A DNA stretch of 64,000 nucleotides from Filomicrobium insigne. GTDB taxonomy: Bacteria; Pseudomonadota; Alphaproteobacteria; Rhizobiales; Hyphomicrobiaceae. The translations under genes were made by a program, and so were the position numbers. Under the pieces are notes generated by a model. That model saw only the letters and a list, made by a program, of their open reading frames with translations, was not told where the DNA came from and made no database searches. This document shows positions 50,480 through 58,247 of this stretch, one piece after another (within the stretch, counting starts at the first letter, position 1; every line of letters begins with the position of its first letter). The stretch is from contig NZ_FNJC01000001.1 of the NCBI RefSeq assembly GCF_900104305.1, positions 1-64,000 of the forward strand, in the 5' to 3' direction.

Positions 50480-51532
50480 ATGGCGCAACAACGGGTCAAG
50501 CTGAGGGCTATCGAGGGCGGCGCCGGGCGCGCACCTGCGAAAAAGCCGACCAAGTCGAAATCCAAGACCTTGGCATCGGTGGAAGCCGCTACACGCACGG
50601 TGCGGCTAGAAGTCGAAGGGCTTGCCGCTCTTGATGAAGCGCTGCAGAACGGACTTGGAAAGCCGTTTAGCCAAGCGGTTAAGCTGCTCGCCGCCGCACG
50701 TGGCCGCGTGATCGTTTCCGGCATCGGCAAATCAGGGCATGTCGGCCAGAAAGTTGCCGCGACGTTTGCCTCGACTGGTACGCCATCGTTCTTCGTGCAT
50801 CCGAGCGAAGCCTCCCACGGTGACCTTGGGATGATTACGCCAGATGATGTGATCCTCGCGATCTCATGGTCTGGCGAGACCGTCGAACTCAAGAATATCA
50901 TTACGTATTCGCGGCGCTTTTCCGTGCCGTTGATCGCAATTACATCACGGAAAACTTCGGCGCTCGGCGGGCAAAGCGATGTCTGCCTGGAGTTGCCGCG
51001 GGCTAAAGAAGCCTGCCCACACGGATTGGCTCCAACCACGTCCACGACCATGCAACTGGCGATGGGTGATTGTCTGGCGGTTGCGCTCTTGGAGGCCAAG
51101 GGCTTTACGGCCCATGACTTTAAGGTGTTTCACCCGGGTGGTTCGCTCGGTGCGTCGTTGAAATACGTCGGCGACCTGATGCACAGCGGCGAAAAGCTTC
51201 CACTGGCCCGCAGTGACGAGCCGATGGCCGCCGCTCTCGTTACGATGACAGCCAAGGCGTTCGGATGCCTTGGGATCGTGAACGGGAAGGGTAAAATGGT
51301 CGGTATCGTCACCGATGGTGATTTGCGGCGCCACATGGGGGCAAGTCTGGTCGATGCGGTTACCCGCGATGTGATGACTAAAAACCCCAAGACCGTCGAA
51401 CCAGGGATGTTGGCCTCTGCCGCGCTTGAGCTTATGAACTCAAAACGCATTACGGCATTGTTCGTCGTCGAGAAGGGACGGCCGGTCGGGATCGTGCATG
51501 TCCACGACATGCTGCGCGCAGGCGTTGTCTGA
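50480..51532 (+). CDS. kdsD: Arabinose-5-phosphate isomerase (KdsD/KpsF)
   Basis: 350 residues. SIS domain (about 60-200: RVIVSGIGKSGHVGQK, STGTPSFFVHPSEASHGDLG, ISWSGETVEL) followed by two CBS domains (FGCLGIVNGKGKMVGIVTDGDLRR and ITALFVVEKGRPVGIVH). Interconverts ribulose- and arabinose-5-phosphate, the first step to KDO for lipopolysaccharide. The ATG at 50480 has GGATAGG upstream; the longer frame is rejected. The lysine-rich N-terminal 50 residues are extra relative to the E. coli enzyme. Confidence 0.93.
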   Translation: MAQQRVKLRAIEGGAGRAPAKKPTKSKSKTLASVEAATRTVRLEVEGLAALDEALQNGLGKPFSQAVKLLAAARGRVIVSGIGKSGHVGQKVAATFASTGTPSFFVHPSEASHGDLGMITPDDVILAISWSGETVELKNIITYSRRFSVPLIAITSRKTSALGGQSDVCLELPRAKEACPHGLAPTTSTTMQLAMGDCLAVALLEAKGFTAHDFKVFHPGGSLGASLKYVGDLMHSGEKLPLARSDEPMAAALVTMTAKAFGCLGIVNGKGKMVGIVTDGDLRRHMGASLVDAVTRDVMTKNPKTVEPGMLASAALELMNSKRITALFVVEKGRPVGIVHVHDMLRAGVV

Positions 51533-51539
51533 GCGCAAT

Positions 51540-51566
51540 AACGGCGGCCCGCAGGGGACCGCCGTT
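51540..51566. terminator. Shared terminator core 1 (kdsD / small peptide 1)
   Basis: AACGGCGG (51540-51547) pairs with CCGCCGTT (51559-51566). It follows the kdsD stop on the plus strand and also lies 29 bases beyond the stop of the minus-strand peptide gene at 51596. An almost identical core occurs after the second peptide gene. Confidence 0.55.
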
Positions 51567-51595
51567 CGGTAATTCGTTCTATTGTGTCTCTAAAC

Positions 51596-51733
51596 TCAGT
51601 CGCCCTGGAAGATGGGGTTATCGCATCCCTGACCGCTGTACGACAGTGGAGCTGCTTGCGCTGCACCGAATGCGCCAGCGAGAACTACGAGGGAAAGGGC
51701 AGCCAGTCCGAAGGTCTTTGCGATCATGTTCAT
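51596..51733 (-). CDS. Small secreted peptide, copy 1
   Basis: 45 codons. The ATG at 51733 (an in-frame ATG at 51727 is also possible) has GGAG 8 bases upstream. The product is a 28-residue signal sequence (FGLAALSLVVLAGAFGAAQA) followed by an 18-residue mature tail, APLSYSGQGCDNPIFQGD. The gene is too short for ordinary ORF calling. Its paralogue at 51943-52086 has the same architecture and tail motif D-[NS]-P-[IV]-F-Q-G. I do not recognise a family; function is unknown. The tail holds one cysteine, which copy 2 lacks. Confidence 0.7.
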   Translation of the reverse strand: MNMIAKTFGLAALSLVVLAGAFGAAQAAPLSYSGQGCDNPIFQGD

Positions 51734-51883
51734 CTCATTGTCTCCATGTGTTTACGTCACCCGTTGTGACTGAAGGGACAATGCTCCGAGCTCCGCCATT
51801 CGCATGTTTCTCAGGGAACATTCTCTGGTAGGTTCACGAGAGTGTGACGTATGCCGCCCAACTCCAACGTCATTCTCAATGAA

Positions 51884-51910
51884 TACGGCGGTCCCAATGG
51901 AACCGCCGTA
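51884..51910. terminator. Shared terminator core 2 (small peptide 2)
   Basis: TACGGCGGT (51884-51892) pairs with ACCGCCGTA (51902-51910), 33 bases beyond the stop of the second peptide gene. Same core and spacing as the hairpin at 51540-51566, suggesting the duplicated unit was gene plus terminator. Confidence 0.5.
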
Positions 51911-51942
51911 CCGTCTCCGATCGATTTATGCGAAGTCAGGGA

Positions 51943-52086
51943 TCAGTTGCCCTGGAAAACAGGACTATCGATGCCCTGGCTTCCGAAGGGTGCGTGCTTG
52001 GTATGCGCTTGAGCAGCCCCCATGACGCCCAGCGACATCGTCGTTATGGCAGCTGCTACGATCAGTGTCTTTGCGATGGCTTTCAT
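51943..52086 (-). CDS. Small secreted peptide, copy 2
   Basis: 47 codons, with GGAG 6 bases before the third ATG of a run of three (52086). Signal sequence MKAIAKTLIVAAAITTMSLG to GAAQA, then a short mature tail, HTKHAPFGSQGIDSPVFQGN. It shares the [MK]-x-AIAKT start, the GAAQA cleavage site and the D-S-P-V-F-Q-G-N end with copy 1. About 200 bases of non-coding DNA separate the two. Expression and function unknown. Confidence 0.7.
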   Translation of the reverse strand: MKAIAKTLIVAAAITTMSLGVMGAAQAHTKHAPFGSQGIDSPVFQGN

Positions 52087-52233
52087 CATCATCTCCACTT
52101 TTTAAAAGCGCCTTTTATTCTGACGCTTATCTGGATTTAGGCAGTGGAGATGATCCGCCAAGAGCGAATACGCGCGTTTCACCGGGGTGTGACGCACCGT
52201 GATTTTTGCGGAGACTAATTAATTTTGCGAGGG

Positions 52234-52719
52234 CTACTCGGCGGTGCGCTGTACGATCAAAACAGTCGCATTGACGCCGACAACCTTCACTCTGGTTCCG
52301 GCAGGTAAATCTGGGCCTTCCGCTTGCCACAAGCTATCTCCCACCTGGACCTTGCCGCGCCCATCAACGATGGGTTCGACGACAGTGAAGGTGCGTCCTA
52401 CGTAACGAAGCGCGCGCGTATTAAGGCCAGGCTCATCGCTAGGGTCCAAATCGGGACTCGAATAGCGCCGGACGAAAAGTACGGCTGCCATTGACAACAA
52501 TGCAAACGCAACGAGTTGAAGTTGCCAGGTAAAAAGCTCGGCGGCTTCTGGAACAAAATTAGCAAATGCCAACGTGACCGCGCCGATAATCATCGCGGCG
52601 AGCCCGAACCAGATCAAATAGACCCCTGGCAGAAGGGTTTCCATGACGAACAACGCAACGCCGAGTATCACCCAATTCCAAGGACCAAGGCTGCCGAAGA
52701 AATCTGTTAATCCAGCCAT
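52234..52719 (-). CDS. NfeD-family membrane protein
   Basis: 161 residues. Three hydrophobic helices (about 15-30, 33-52, 62-82; LGVALFVMETLLPGVYLIWFG) and a C-terminal OB-fold-like NfeD domain (YVGRTFTVVEPIVDGRGKVQVGDSLW ... VKVVGVNATVLIVQ). Partner of the SPFH protein encoded directly upstream, the usual NfeD/slipin pairing at membrane microdomains. Its start lies 90 bases downstream of the SPFH stop on the minus strand. Confidence 0.9.
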   Translation of the reverse strand: MAGLTDFFGSLGPWNWVILGVALFVMETLLPGVYLIWFGLAAMIIGAVTLAFANFVPEAAELFTWQLQLVAFALLSMAAVLFVRRYSSPDLDPSDEPGLNTRALRYVGRTFTVVEPIVDGRGKVQVGDSLWQAEGPDLPAGTRVKVVGVNATVLIVQRTAE

Positions 52720-52809
52720 CTTGGGTTACCCCCATTGCACCCGAACACAAGTCTAGATCAAACGGACGAAGGCACAATCTCCTTCGTCCGTGCGCGAGCC
52801 TGCTTAGCC

Positions 52810-53778
52810 TCAGGTGCGGGGCACCGAGCCGCGTGACGCAGGCGTGGACGGAGGAGACTGATCCTTCTTGAAGGCCTGTCCTGTAATCTCCGCGAGCCCG
52901 GCGATGGAGCCAATCACCGATGACGCTTCTAACGGCATCATGATCACTTTCTGGTTCGGAGAGGCCGCCAACTTCTCCAGCGCCTTCACGTAATTGTTGG
53001 CGACGAAGTAGTTGATGGCCTGGACGTTCCCATTGGCAATCGCTTCAGACACCATCTGCGTGGCCTTGGCTTCGGCCTCGGCTTGGCGCTCGCGTGCCTC
53101 GGCGTCCTTGAATGCAGCCTCACGGCGTCCTTCCGCCTCTAGCACCGCTGCTTGCTTCTCGCCTTCGGCTTCAAGGATGGCGGCTTCCCGTGCGCCTTGA
53201 GCTTCCAAAATCTGGGCCCGCTTTTCGCGTTCGGCTTTCATCTGGCGGGCCATCGAGTCGACGAGGTCACGCGGGGGATCGATATCCTTGATTTCGATGC
53301 GGGTGACTTTGATGCCCCAAGATTCAGTCGCCGCGTCCACGACGTGGAGTAGCTGCGCGTTGATGTGGTCACGGTTGGACAGGAGCTCATCGAGGTCCAT
53401 CGAACCCATAACGGTACGAATGTTCGTCATCGTCAGATTGATGATCGAATGTTCGAGCATATCGACTTCATATGCGGCGTTAGCAGCGTTGATGACCTGA
53501 TAGAACGTGACGCCGTTGACGCGCACCATAGCGTTATCGCGGGTGATGACATCCTGCGAAGGAATATCGAGCACCTGTTCCTTCATATTCATACGGGTAC
53601 CGATACGCTCCATAACCGGAACCAGAATATGCAGTCCCGGCTGTAGCGTGCGGGTGTAACGTCCAAAACTCTCGACAGTATAATTGTACCCCTGAGGTAC
53701 GATCTTCACAGTCGACCAAAGCGCCGCAATGGCCGCCAAGATCAAAAGGGCTCCAAGGAGGCCCAGTCCGTCCAACAT
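52810..53778 (-). CDS. SPFH/stomatin-family protein (QmcA-like paraslipin)
   Basis: 322 residues. One N-terminal hydrophobic segment (about 3-22), then the SPFH domain (KIVPQGYNYTVESFGRYTRTLQPGLH, VLDIPSQDVITRDN, GSMDLDELLSNRD) and a long coiled-coil rich in Glu-Ala repeats (AILEAEGEKQAAVLEAEGRREAA). Probably scaffolds inner-membrane microdomains with its NfeD neighbour. GGAG lies 7 bases before the ATG. Confidence 0.92.
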   Translation of the reverse strand: MLDGLGLLGALLILAAIAALWSTVKIVPQGYNYTVESFGRYTRTLQPGLHILVPVMERIGTRMNMKEQVLDIPSQDVITRDNAMVRVNGVTFYQVINAANAAYEVDMLEHSIINLTMTNIRTVMGSMDLDELLSNRDHINAQLLHVVDAATESWGIKVTRIEIKDIDPPRDLVDSMARQMKAEREKRAQILEAQGAREAAILEAEGEKQAAVLEAEGRREAAFKDAEARERQAEAEAKATQMVSEAIANGNVQAINYFVANNYVKALEKLAASPNQKVIMMPLEASSVIGSIAGLAEITGQAFKKDQSPPSTPASRGSVPRT

Positions 53779-53815
53779 GCTTTTTCTCCAAAACGAGGCG
53801 TCGTGAGGCGACTTT

Positions 53816-53838
53816 AGCTCTGCAGTCAGAGCTTTTTT
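53816..53838 (+). terminator. Isolated plus-strand terminator
   Basis: Perfect AGCTCTG/CAGAGCT stem (53816-53822, 53827-53833) with a CAGT loop and a following run of six T residues. It faces the plus strand, but both flanking genes read minus, so no known plus-strand gene ends here. Confidence 0.6.
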
Positions 53839-53914
53839 ACGGCACGGCGTGCAAAGTCTTGGTTAATAAAGCGTCTATAAGCTATTAAATTCCTGATAAA
53901 AATTCCCTCTCTCT

Positions 53915-53929
53915 GGGGGGTAGCCCCCC
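53915..53929 (-). terminator. GC hairpin after hemH
   Basis: GGGGGG-TAG-CCCCCC, a simple strong stem. On the minus strand it lies about 40 bases past the hemH stop and is followed after 13 bases by five T residues, so it may act as the hemH terminator. Confidence 0.5.
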
Positions 53930-53967
53930 GGTCCCAGCGGCCGGCTCATGAATTAAGGCGCTTTTGT

Positions 53968-55041
53968 TTAGATCCAGCCCATCAATTCACGACGCACGAC
54001 CGCTTCGATGACCTTCAGGCCTTCTTCGCTGTCGTTGAGCGCAGGAACGTAAGAGAAGCGTCGCCCACCATTCTCGCGGAAGATGTCACGATTTTCGACT
54101 TCGAGTTCTTCCAGGGTTTCGAGGCAATCAGCAGAAAATCCGGGGGCGATGAGCAGAATGTTTTTCACGCCTTCCTTTGCCAACGCCTCAACCGTTTTGT
54201 CCGTATAGGGCTGCAGCCAGGGATCGTTTCCGAAACGGGATTGAAATGTGGTCAGCCAAGTCTCCGCGGGCCAATTCATCTTCTCGCGCAACAGCCGCGA
54301 TGTTTTCTGGCATTGGCAGTGATAGGGATCACCCTTCTCCAGATATTCCTGCGGCATACCATGGAATGTCGCGATGATCCTTTCGGGCTTGAAATCGAGG
54401 CCGTCGAGATGGCGCTGCATGCTGGTGGCGAGCGCCTCGATATAGACAGGGTCGTCGTGATAACTGGGCGCAACCCGCACAAACGGCTGCCATCGCATTT
54501 TCATCAAGGCGCGAAAAGCTTGATCGCATGCCGTCGCGGTGGTTGCCGCCGCATACTGCGGGTATAGAGGAACAAGCAGAATGCGCTCGCAACCTTGCTC
54601 CTGCAGCCACTTTAGGCGGCTTTCGGTCGACGGGTTTGCATAGCGCATCGCCCAATCGACAATAATTCTGGGATCTCCGGACAGACGCTCGGCCAGGACA
54701 GTTGCCTGATTTCGAGTGATCGTCTTAAGCGGACCTTCGTCGCGTTCTTTGTTCCAAATAGTCTCGTAGTCTTTGCCCTTGGTGGAGGGCCGGCGCGTCA
54801 AAATAATTAGATTAAGAATTGGCCACCATTTCCAGCGTGGCACTTCGATAACGCGTGGGTCGGATAGGAATTCATGCAGATAACGGCGCATCGACCAATA
54901 GTCGGTGCCGTCTGGCGTTCCGAGATTGAGAAGCAAAACACCAATGCGACCGCAGTTTGTCTTGGGGTGACCGGCCGGCCACGTGGCGCGGTCAGGCTTC
55001 GGCGCAACGGCCTTGGTCATCTCGTTCATCAACGTACCCAT
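53968..55041 (-). CDS. hemH: Ferrochelatase
   Basis: 357 residues. Inserts iron into protoporphyrin IX at the last step of haem synthesis. GRIGVLLLNLGTPDG, SDPRVIEVPRWKW, the catalytic histidine in ATFHGMPQEYL, and the later LLIAPGFSADCLETLEEL glutamate-containing motif mark the family. No [2Fe-2S] C-terminal cysteine cluster is evident. Start at 55041; a few codons of N-terminal extension lack a strong ribosome site. Confidence 0.94.
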   Translation of the reverse strand: MGTLMNEMTKAVAPKPDRATWPAGHPKTNCGRIGVLLLNLGTPDGTDYWSMRRYLHEFLSDPRVIEVPRWKWWPILNLIILTRRPSTKGKDYETIWNKERDEGPLKTITRNQATVLAERLSGDPRIIVDWAMRYANPSTESRLKWLQEQGCERILLVPLYPQYAAATTATACDQAFRALMKMRWQPFVRVAPSYHDDPVYIEALATSMQRHLDGLDFKPERIIATFHGMPQEYLEKGDPYHCQCQKTSRLLREKMNWPAETWLTTFQSRFGNDPWLQPYTDKTVEALAKEGVKNILLIAPGFSADCLETLEELEVENRDIFRENGGRRFSYVPALNDSEEGLKVIEAVVRRELMGWI

Positions 55042-55133
55042 TTCTCAATCAAAACAGCATTGCGGAAACGAGCTGCGTGCCCGGATCAGGCTTAGGCCTC
55101 CTATAATGAAGCCTTTGGCTCGCAAAAGCAGGA

Positions 55134-56126
55134 CTATGATACGACTAAGCGTTTCGCCAGCGTACGGTTTGACGTTGAACTCGCGTTCTGGTCGCTTGGG
55201 GCGGCCGCCTCGCCAGTTTCTTGCTCAACTTGCGCTCGTCGGGCAGAAATTGCCCGGTAGCGCTGCACCCGTTCCGCCAACTCTTTCGCACCATCCGCGA
55301 AAAGGAGTTCACCCTTCGCGAAGGCCTTCGCACGCAATTCCTGCTGGCGAGCGCTAGCTAGCGCCGAGATCAATTCAACTCGACGCGCACCGATAGCATT
55401 TCCTTCACCCTTCTCAACAAAGGCGATCAGGACGGCAAGGTCATGATCCAGTCCCAGCAAATCTGAGAGCTCCTTGGCCAAATTCGCGCGTACGGTTAAG
55501 TAGGCCGGCCACGCTTCCGAGAGCAGAAGAGCGTGCCGCCAGTGAGCCTGAACGGTCTTTCTCCAGTCGTGCATCGCGTCATCGTTGGGCCGCTCCTTAG
55601 CGGCCGCCAGTGCGCGCTGGCCCGACTTGTAACTGCGCTTCAAACCGACCGGAAGCGGGTCCTTAATCCGGAACTGGACGCTCTTGCCCTTTAGGTCTTT
55701 CTTCGCCTCATCCAGCGCGGCGATGGCTGTGGCAACTGACTGATCCGCTACCGTGTCTGTGCCGTCCTCCATGTCTTTGGAGAGCACTTCGGCCAAAGCT
55801 TGAAGCGCCTTTTGATGTTGGACATCAGAATCTCCCGCAAGGCTCGCCACAGTTTCGCGCATAACCTGCCGATCGCGCGAAGCCGACAGCATGCGGCCGA
55901 TATCGCGGAAGCGGGCGTTTTCCCGACGATATCGCTCGTCGCTCAGCGCCGGGCGCACAAGCCGAAGAAGGGCTCGCACGCGTTTCAGGCATTTGCGCGC
56001 CTCATGGACGGCAACGCCGTGATCCTGACCTTCAGCGAGTTCTCGACGGGCGCGGCTAATCTGGCTTATGGCGAGACGCCGGAAACCTGCCGCGGCGCTT
56101 TCTTTCGTCCGGAAGCAAAATGCCAT
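55134..56126 (-). CDS. CHAD-domain protein
   Basis: 330 residues, rich in Lys/Arg. The CHAD core shows VAVHEARKCLKRVRALLRLVRPAL (paraphrased: the first helix with conserved H-x2-R-K-x2-K-R-x-R), followed by HDWRKTVQAHWRHALLL. CHAD domains bind polyphosphate granules and often accompany CYTH triphosphatases; no CYTH domain lies in this protein. Likely polyphosphate-associated. The C-terminal 45 residues are low complexity. Confidence 0.85.
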   Translation of the reverse strand: MAFCFRTKESAAAGFRRLAISQISRARRELAEGQDHGVAVHEARKCLKRVRALLRLVRPALSDERYRRENARFRDIGRMLSASRDRQVMRETVASLAGDSDVQHQKALQALAEVLSKDMEDGTDTVADQSVATAIAALDEAKKDLKGKSVQFRIKDPLPVGLKRSYKSGQRALAAAKERPNDDAMHDWRKTVQAHWRHALLLSEAWPAYLTVRANLAKELSDLLGLDHDLAVLIAFVEKGEGNAIGARRVELISALASARQQELRAKAFAKGELLFADGAKELAERVQRYRAISARRAQVEQETGEAAAPSDQNASSTSNRTLAKRLVVS

Positions 56127-56205
56127 TTCTGCTCTAAATCAACGTTTGCCAAGTTATAGATATGCCTGCGTTTTCGCAGGTGCATCGCAAAAAGTAATAT
56201 CGCTA

Positions 56206-56847
56206 TTAATTGGATGAAAGTACAGATCCCAGCCGCTGTGACCAGCTCAGCCATTCTCGGACACGGTCTTCCGGATCCGGATGTGTGATGAAATCGGTAA
56301 TGACTGCAATACTGTCGGCGCCCTGCTTATGCGCGAGTGTCGCGCGCTCCGGCGTCAAACCACCAATGGCGACGAGTGCAACATCACCGATACGGTTGCG
56401 CCATTCCGTGATGCGATCCAATCCCTGCGGGGCCCATTTCATCACTTTGAGCTTGGTTTCGTATATCGGCCCCAGCGCCACATAATCCGGCTCTATACGC
56501 AATGCCGTTTCCAATTCGGAATGATCGTGTGTCGAAATTCCAATTCGGAGGCCGGCGGCACGAATGGAAGCGATATCCGCGACCGCCAAGTCTTCCTGAC
56601 CTAGGTGAACATAATCGGCGCCCAACGCGATCGCGTCCGCCCAGTAGTCGTTGACAATCAGCTGGCACGCGTATTGGCGGGTGATTTCGATGCTCTCTGC
56701 AATCTGCCGCTTTACTTCGTCGGGCGCAGTATCCTTGAGACGGAGCTGAATTGTGCGCACCCCTAGAGGTACCAGCCTGCGCAGCCAATGAACATCAGGT
56801 GCGATCGGATAGAAGGCATCCAGCCCTGCAGCGGATTCACGCGTCAT
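56206..56847 (-). CDS. thiE: Thiamine-phosphate synthase
   Basis: 213 residues. TIM-barrel ThiE with VPLGVRTIQLRLKD near 27-40, LIVNDYWADAIALGADYVHLGQEDL (substrate phosphate), GISTHDHSELETAL and VALVAIGGLTPERATL. Couples hydroxymethylpyrimidine-PP to thiazole phosphate. Its start overlaps the thiG stop (TGATG). Confidence 0.9.
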   Translation of the reverse strand: MTRESAAGLDAFYPIAPDVHWLRRLVPLGVRTIQLRLKDTAPDEVKRQIAESIEITRQYACQLIVNDYWADAIALGADYVHLGQEDLAVADIASIRAAGLRIGISTHDHSELETALRIEPDYVALGPIYETKLKVMKWAPQGLDRITEWRNRIGDVALVAIGGLTPERATLAHKQGADSIAVITDFITHPDPEDRVREWLSWSQRLGSVLSSN

Positions 56848-57701
56848 CAGTTGTTACCAGCTCCGCGCGGCAAGGAACCGGAAGGCTCCAAATCAAAAAA
56901 AGCTGTTCCTGCGACGGGCGTTGAGGGGGCGGCCATGTCGCGCATCTCCATCAGCCCGGCCTCGTAAGCTTCCCGACCACATTCTATGGCACGGGCGAAG
57001 GCGCGCGCCATGCGTACCGGATCGATAGCCTTGGCGACGGCGGTATTCAGAAGGACGGCGTCGAACCCCATCTCCATGGCCTGAGCGGCATGAGATGGAG
57101 CCCCAATTCCGGCATCCACGACCAGCGGAATATCCGGGAAATAATTGCGCATAGTTCTCAAGGCGTACGGATTGGCCAGCCCTCGGCCAGTACCAATCGG
57201 GGCACCCCATGGCATCAGAACGCGGCAGCCAGAAGCGACTAGGCGATCGGCTGCGCCTAAATCTTCCGTGGTGTAGGGGAAGACTTTGAAGCCTTCGGCA
57301 TTGAGGGTGGTTGCCGCTTCCACGAGTCCGAAGAGGTCCGGCTGCAACGTGTCATCGTTGGCGATGACCTCGAGCTTGATCCAATCTGTGCCAAAGAGCT
57401 CGCGCGCCATCATCGCCGTGGTCACGGCGTCTTTCGCTGTGCGACACCCAGCCGTGTTCGGGAGTACGTGAACACCCAGACGCTTAATAAGCTCCAAGAA
57501 CCTTTCGCCCATGCGGCCACGTGCGGCCTCTCGGCGCAAAGAAACGGTGACGATACCGCACGCTGATGCTTCGACGGCATCAGCCATGACTTGGGGTGAG
57601 GGATAGAGCGCAGTGCCGAGCAGCATGCGCGAAGCAACCGGCTCGTCGTAAAACGTCAAGCCGGTGAGCGCCCTGTGGGTCGTCGTATTCATAACGGTCA
57701 T
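56847..57701 (-). CDS. thiG: Thiazole synthase
   Basis: 284 residues. Catalytic lysine in [27 protein letters not shown] near the N-terminus, [36 protein letters not shown] and [11 protein letters not shown]. Builds the thiazole ring from ThiS thiocarboxylate, deoxyxylulose phosphate and dehydroglycine. Sits between thiS and thiE in one unit. AAGG lies 8 bases before the ATG. Confidence 0.94.
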   Translation of the reverse strand: MTVMNTTTHRALTGLTFYDEPVASRMLLGTALYPSPQVMADAVEASACGIVTVSLRREAARGRMGERFLELIKRLGVHVLPNTAGCRTAKDAVTTAMMARELFGTDWIKLEVIANDDTLQPDLFGLVEAATTLNAEGFKVFPYTTEDLGAADRLVASGCRVLMPWGAPIGTGRGLANPYALRTMRNYFPDIPLVVDAGIGAPSHAAQAMEMGFDAVLLNTAVAKAIDPVRMARAFARAIECGREAYEAGLMEMRDMAAPSTPVAGTAFFDLEPSGSLPRGAGNN

Positions 57702-57716
57702 CTGCGAGCCTTGTCC

Positions 57717-57938
57717 TCAACCACCCTGGCGAGCGGACAGAATTTCTATGCGGTCCCCTGGGGTCAGTCGGACTGAGCTGCGTGCCTCGCGCCGCACAAA
57801 CTCACCATTCACCGCCGTAGCGACGCGTTCATCGACAAAATCAAGCTCCACAATCAAGGCCGCCAAATCAGCGGCGCCGGTTTCTACGTCGGAGCCGTTA
57901 ACCGACACGTGGATGCCGGGGGTAGTGATTGCAAGCAA
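57717..57938 (-). CDS. thiS: Sulfur carrier protein ThiS
   Basis: 73 residues with the ubiquitin-like fold (VSVNGSDVETGAADLAALI, VATAVNGEFVRR) ending in the required diglycine (ARQGG). TTG at 57938 is chosen because AAGAGGAG lies 6 bases upstream and the product then has family length; the extended frame to 58019 adds 27 unrelated residues. Delivers sulfur to ThiG. Confidence 0.88.
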   Translation of the reverse strand: MLAITTPGIHVSVNGSDVETGAADLAALIVELDFVDERVATAVNGEFVRREARSSVRLTPGDRIEILSARQGG

Positions 57939-58247
57939 CGTCGTCTCCTCTTGGTCGTGCTTCACGACTAGAATATTGCTCTTGTTGCGGGTCTTTGAAG
58001 GGTGGATGCACCTTGGCATACCACCGCGCGCAGGCCAAATCTGCGGTAAATTTTCTACCGAAGCAAATCTTGCGCTGGCGGGACATGAACCCGGGCTGCT
58101 ATTGCGGTCAAGACGGAAGACAGTAGGGGGTCGGGGCGGTGCCCATTCGGAGCCGTCCTTTCAACATGTTCGAGCGCAAAGCTGTCTTCAGCATCCGCCT
58201 CTCTTGGTGCATTGCAGCCGCGTTCGTTGCCTGACAGGACACTAAAA

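Noticed and set aside
57939-58247. Possible TPP riboswitch upstream of thiS
   Set aside because: Searched for the CTGAGA and ACCTGA-type conserved segments on the minus strand; not found.
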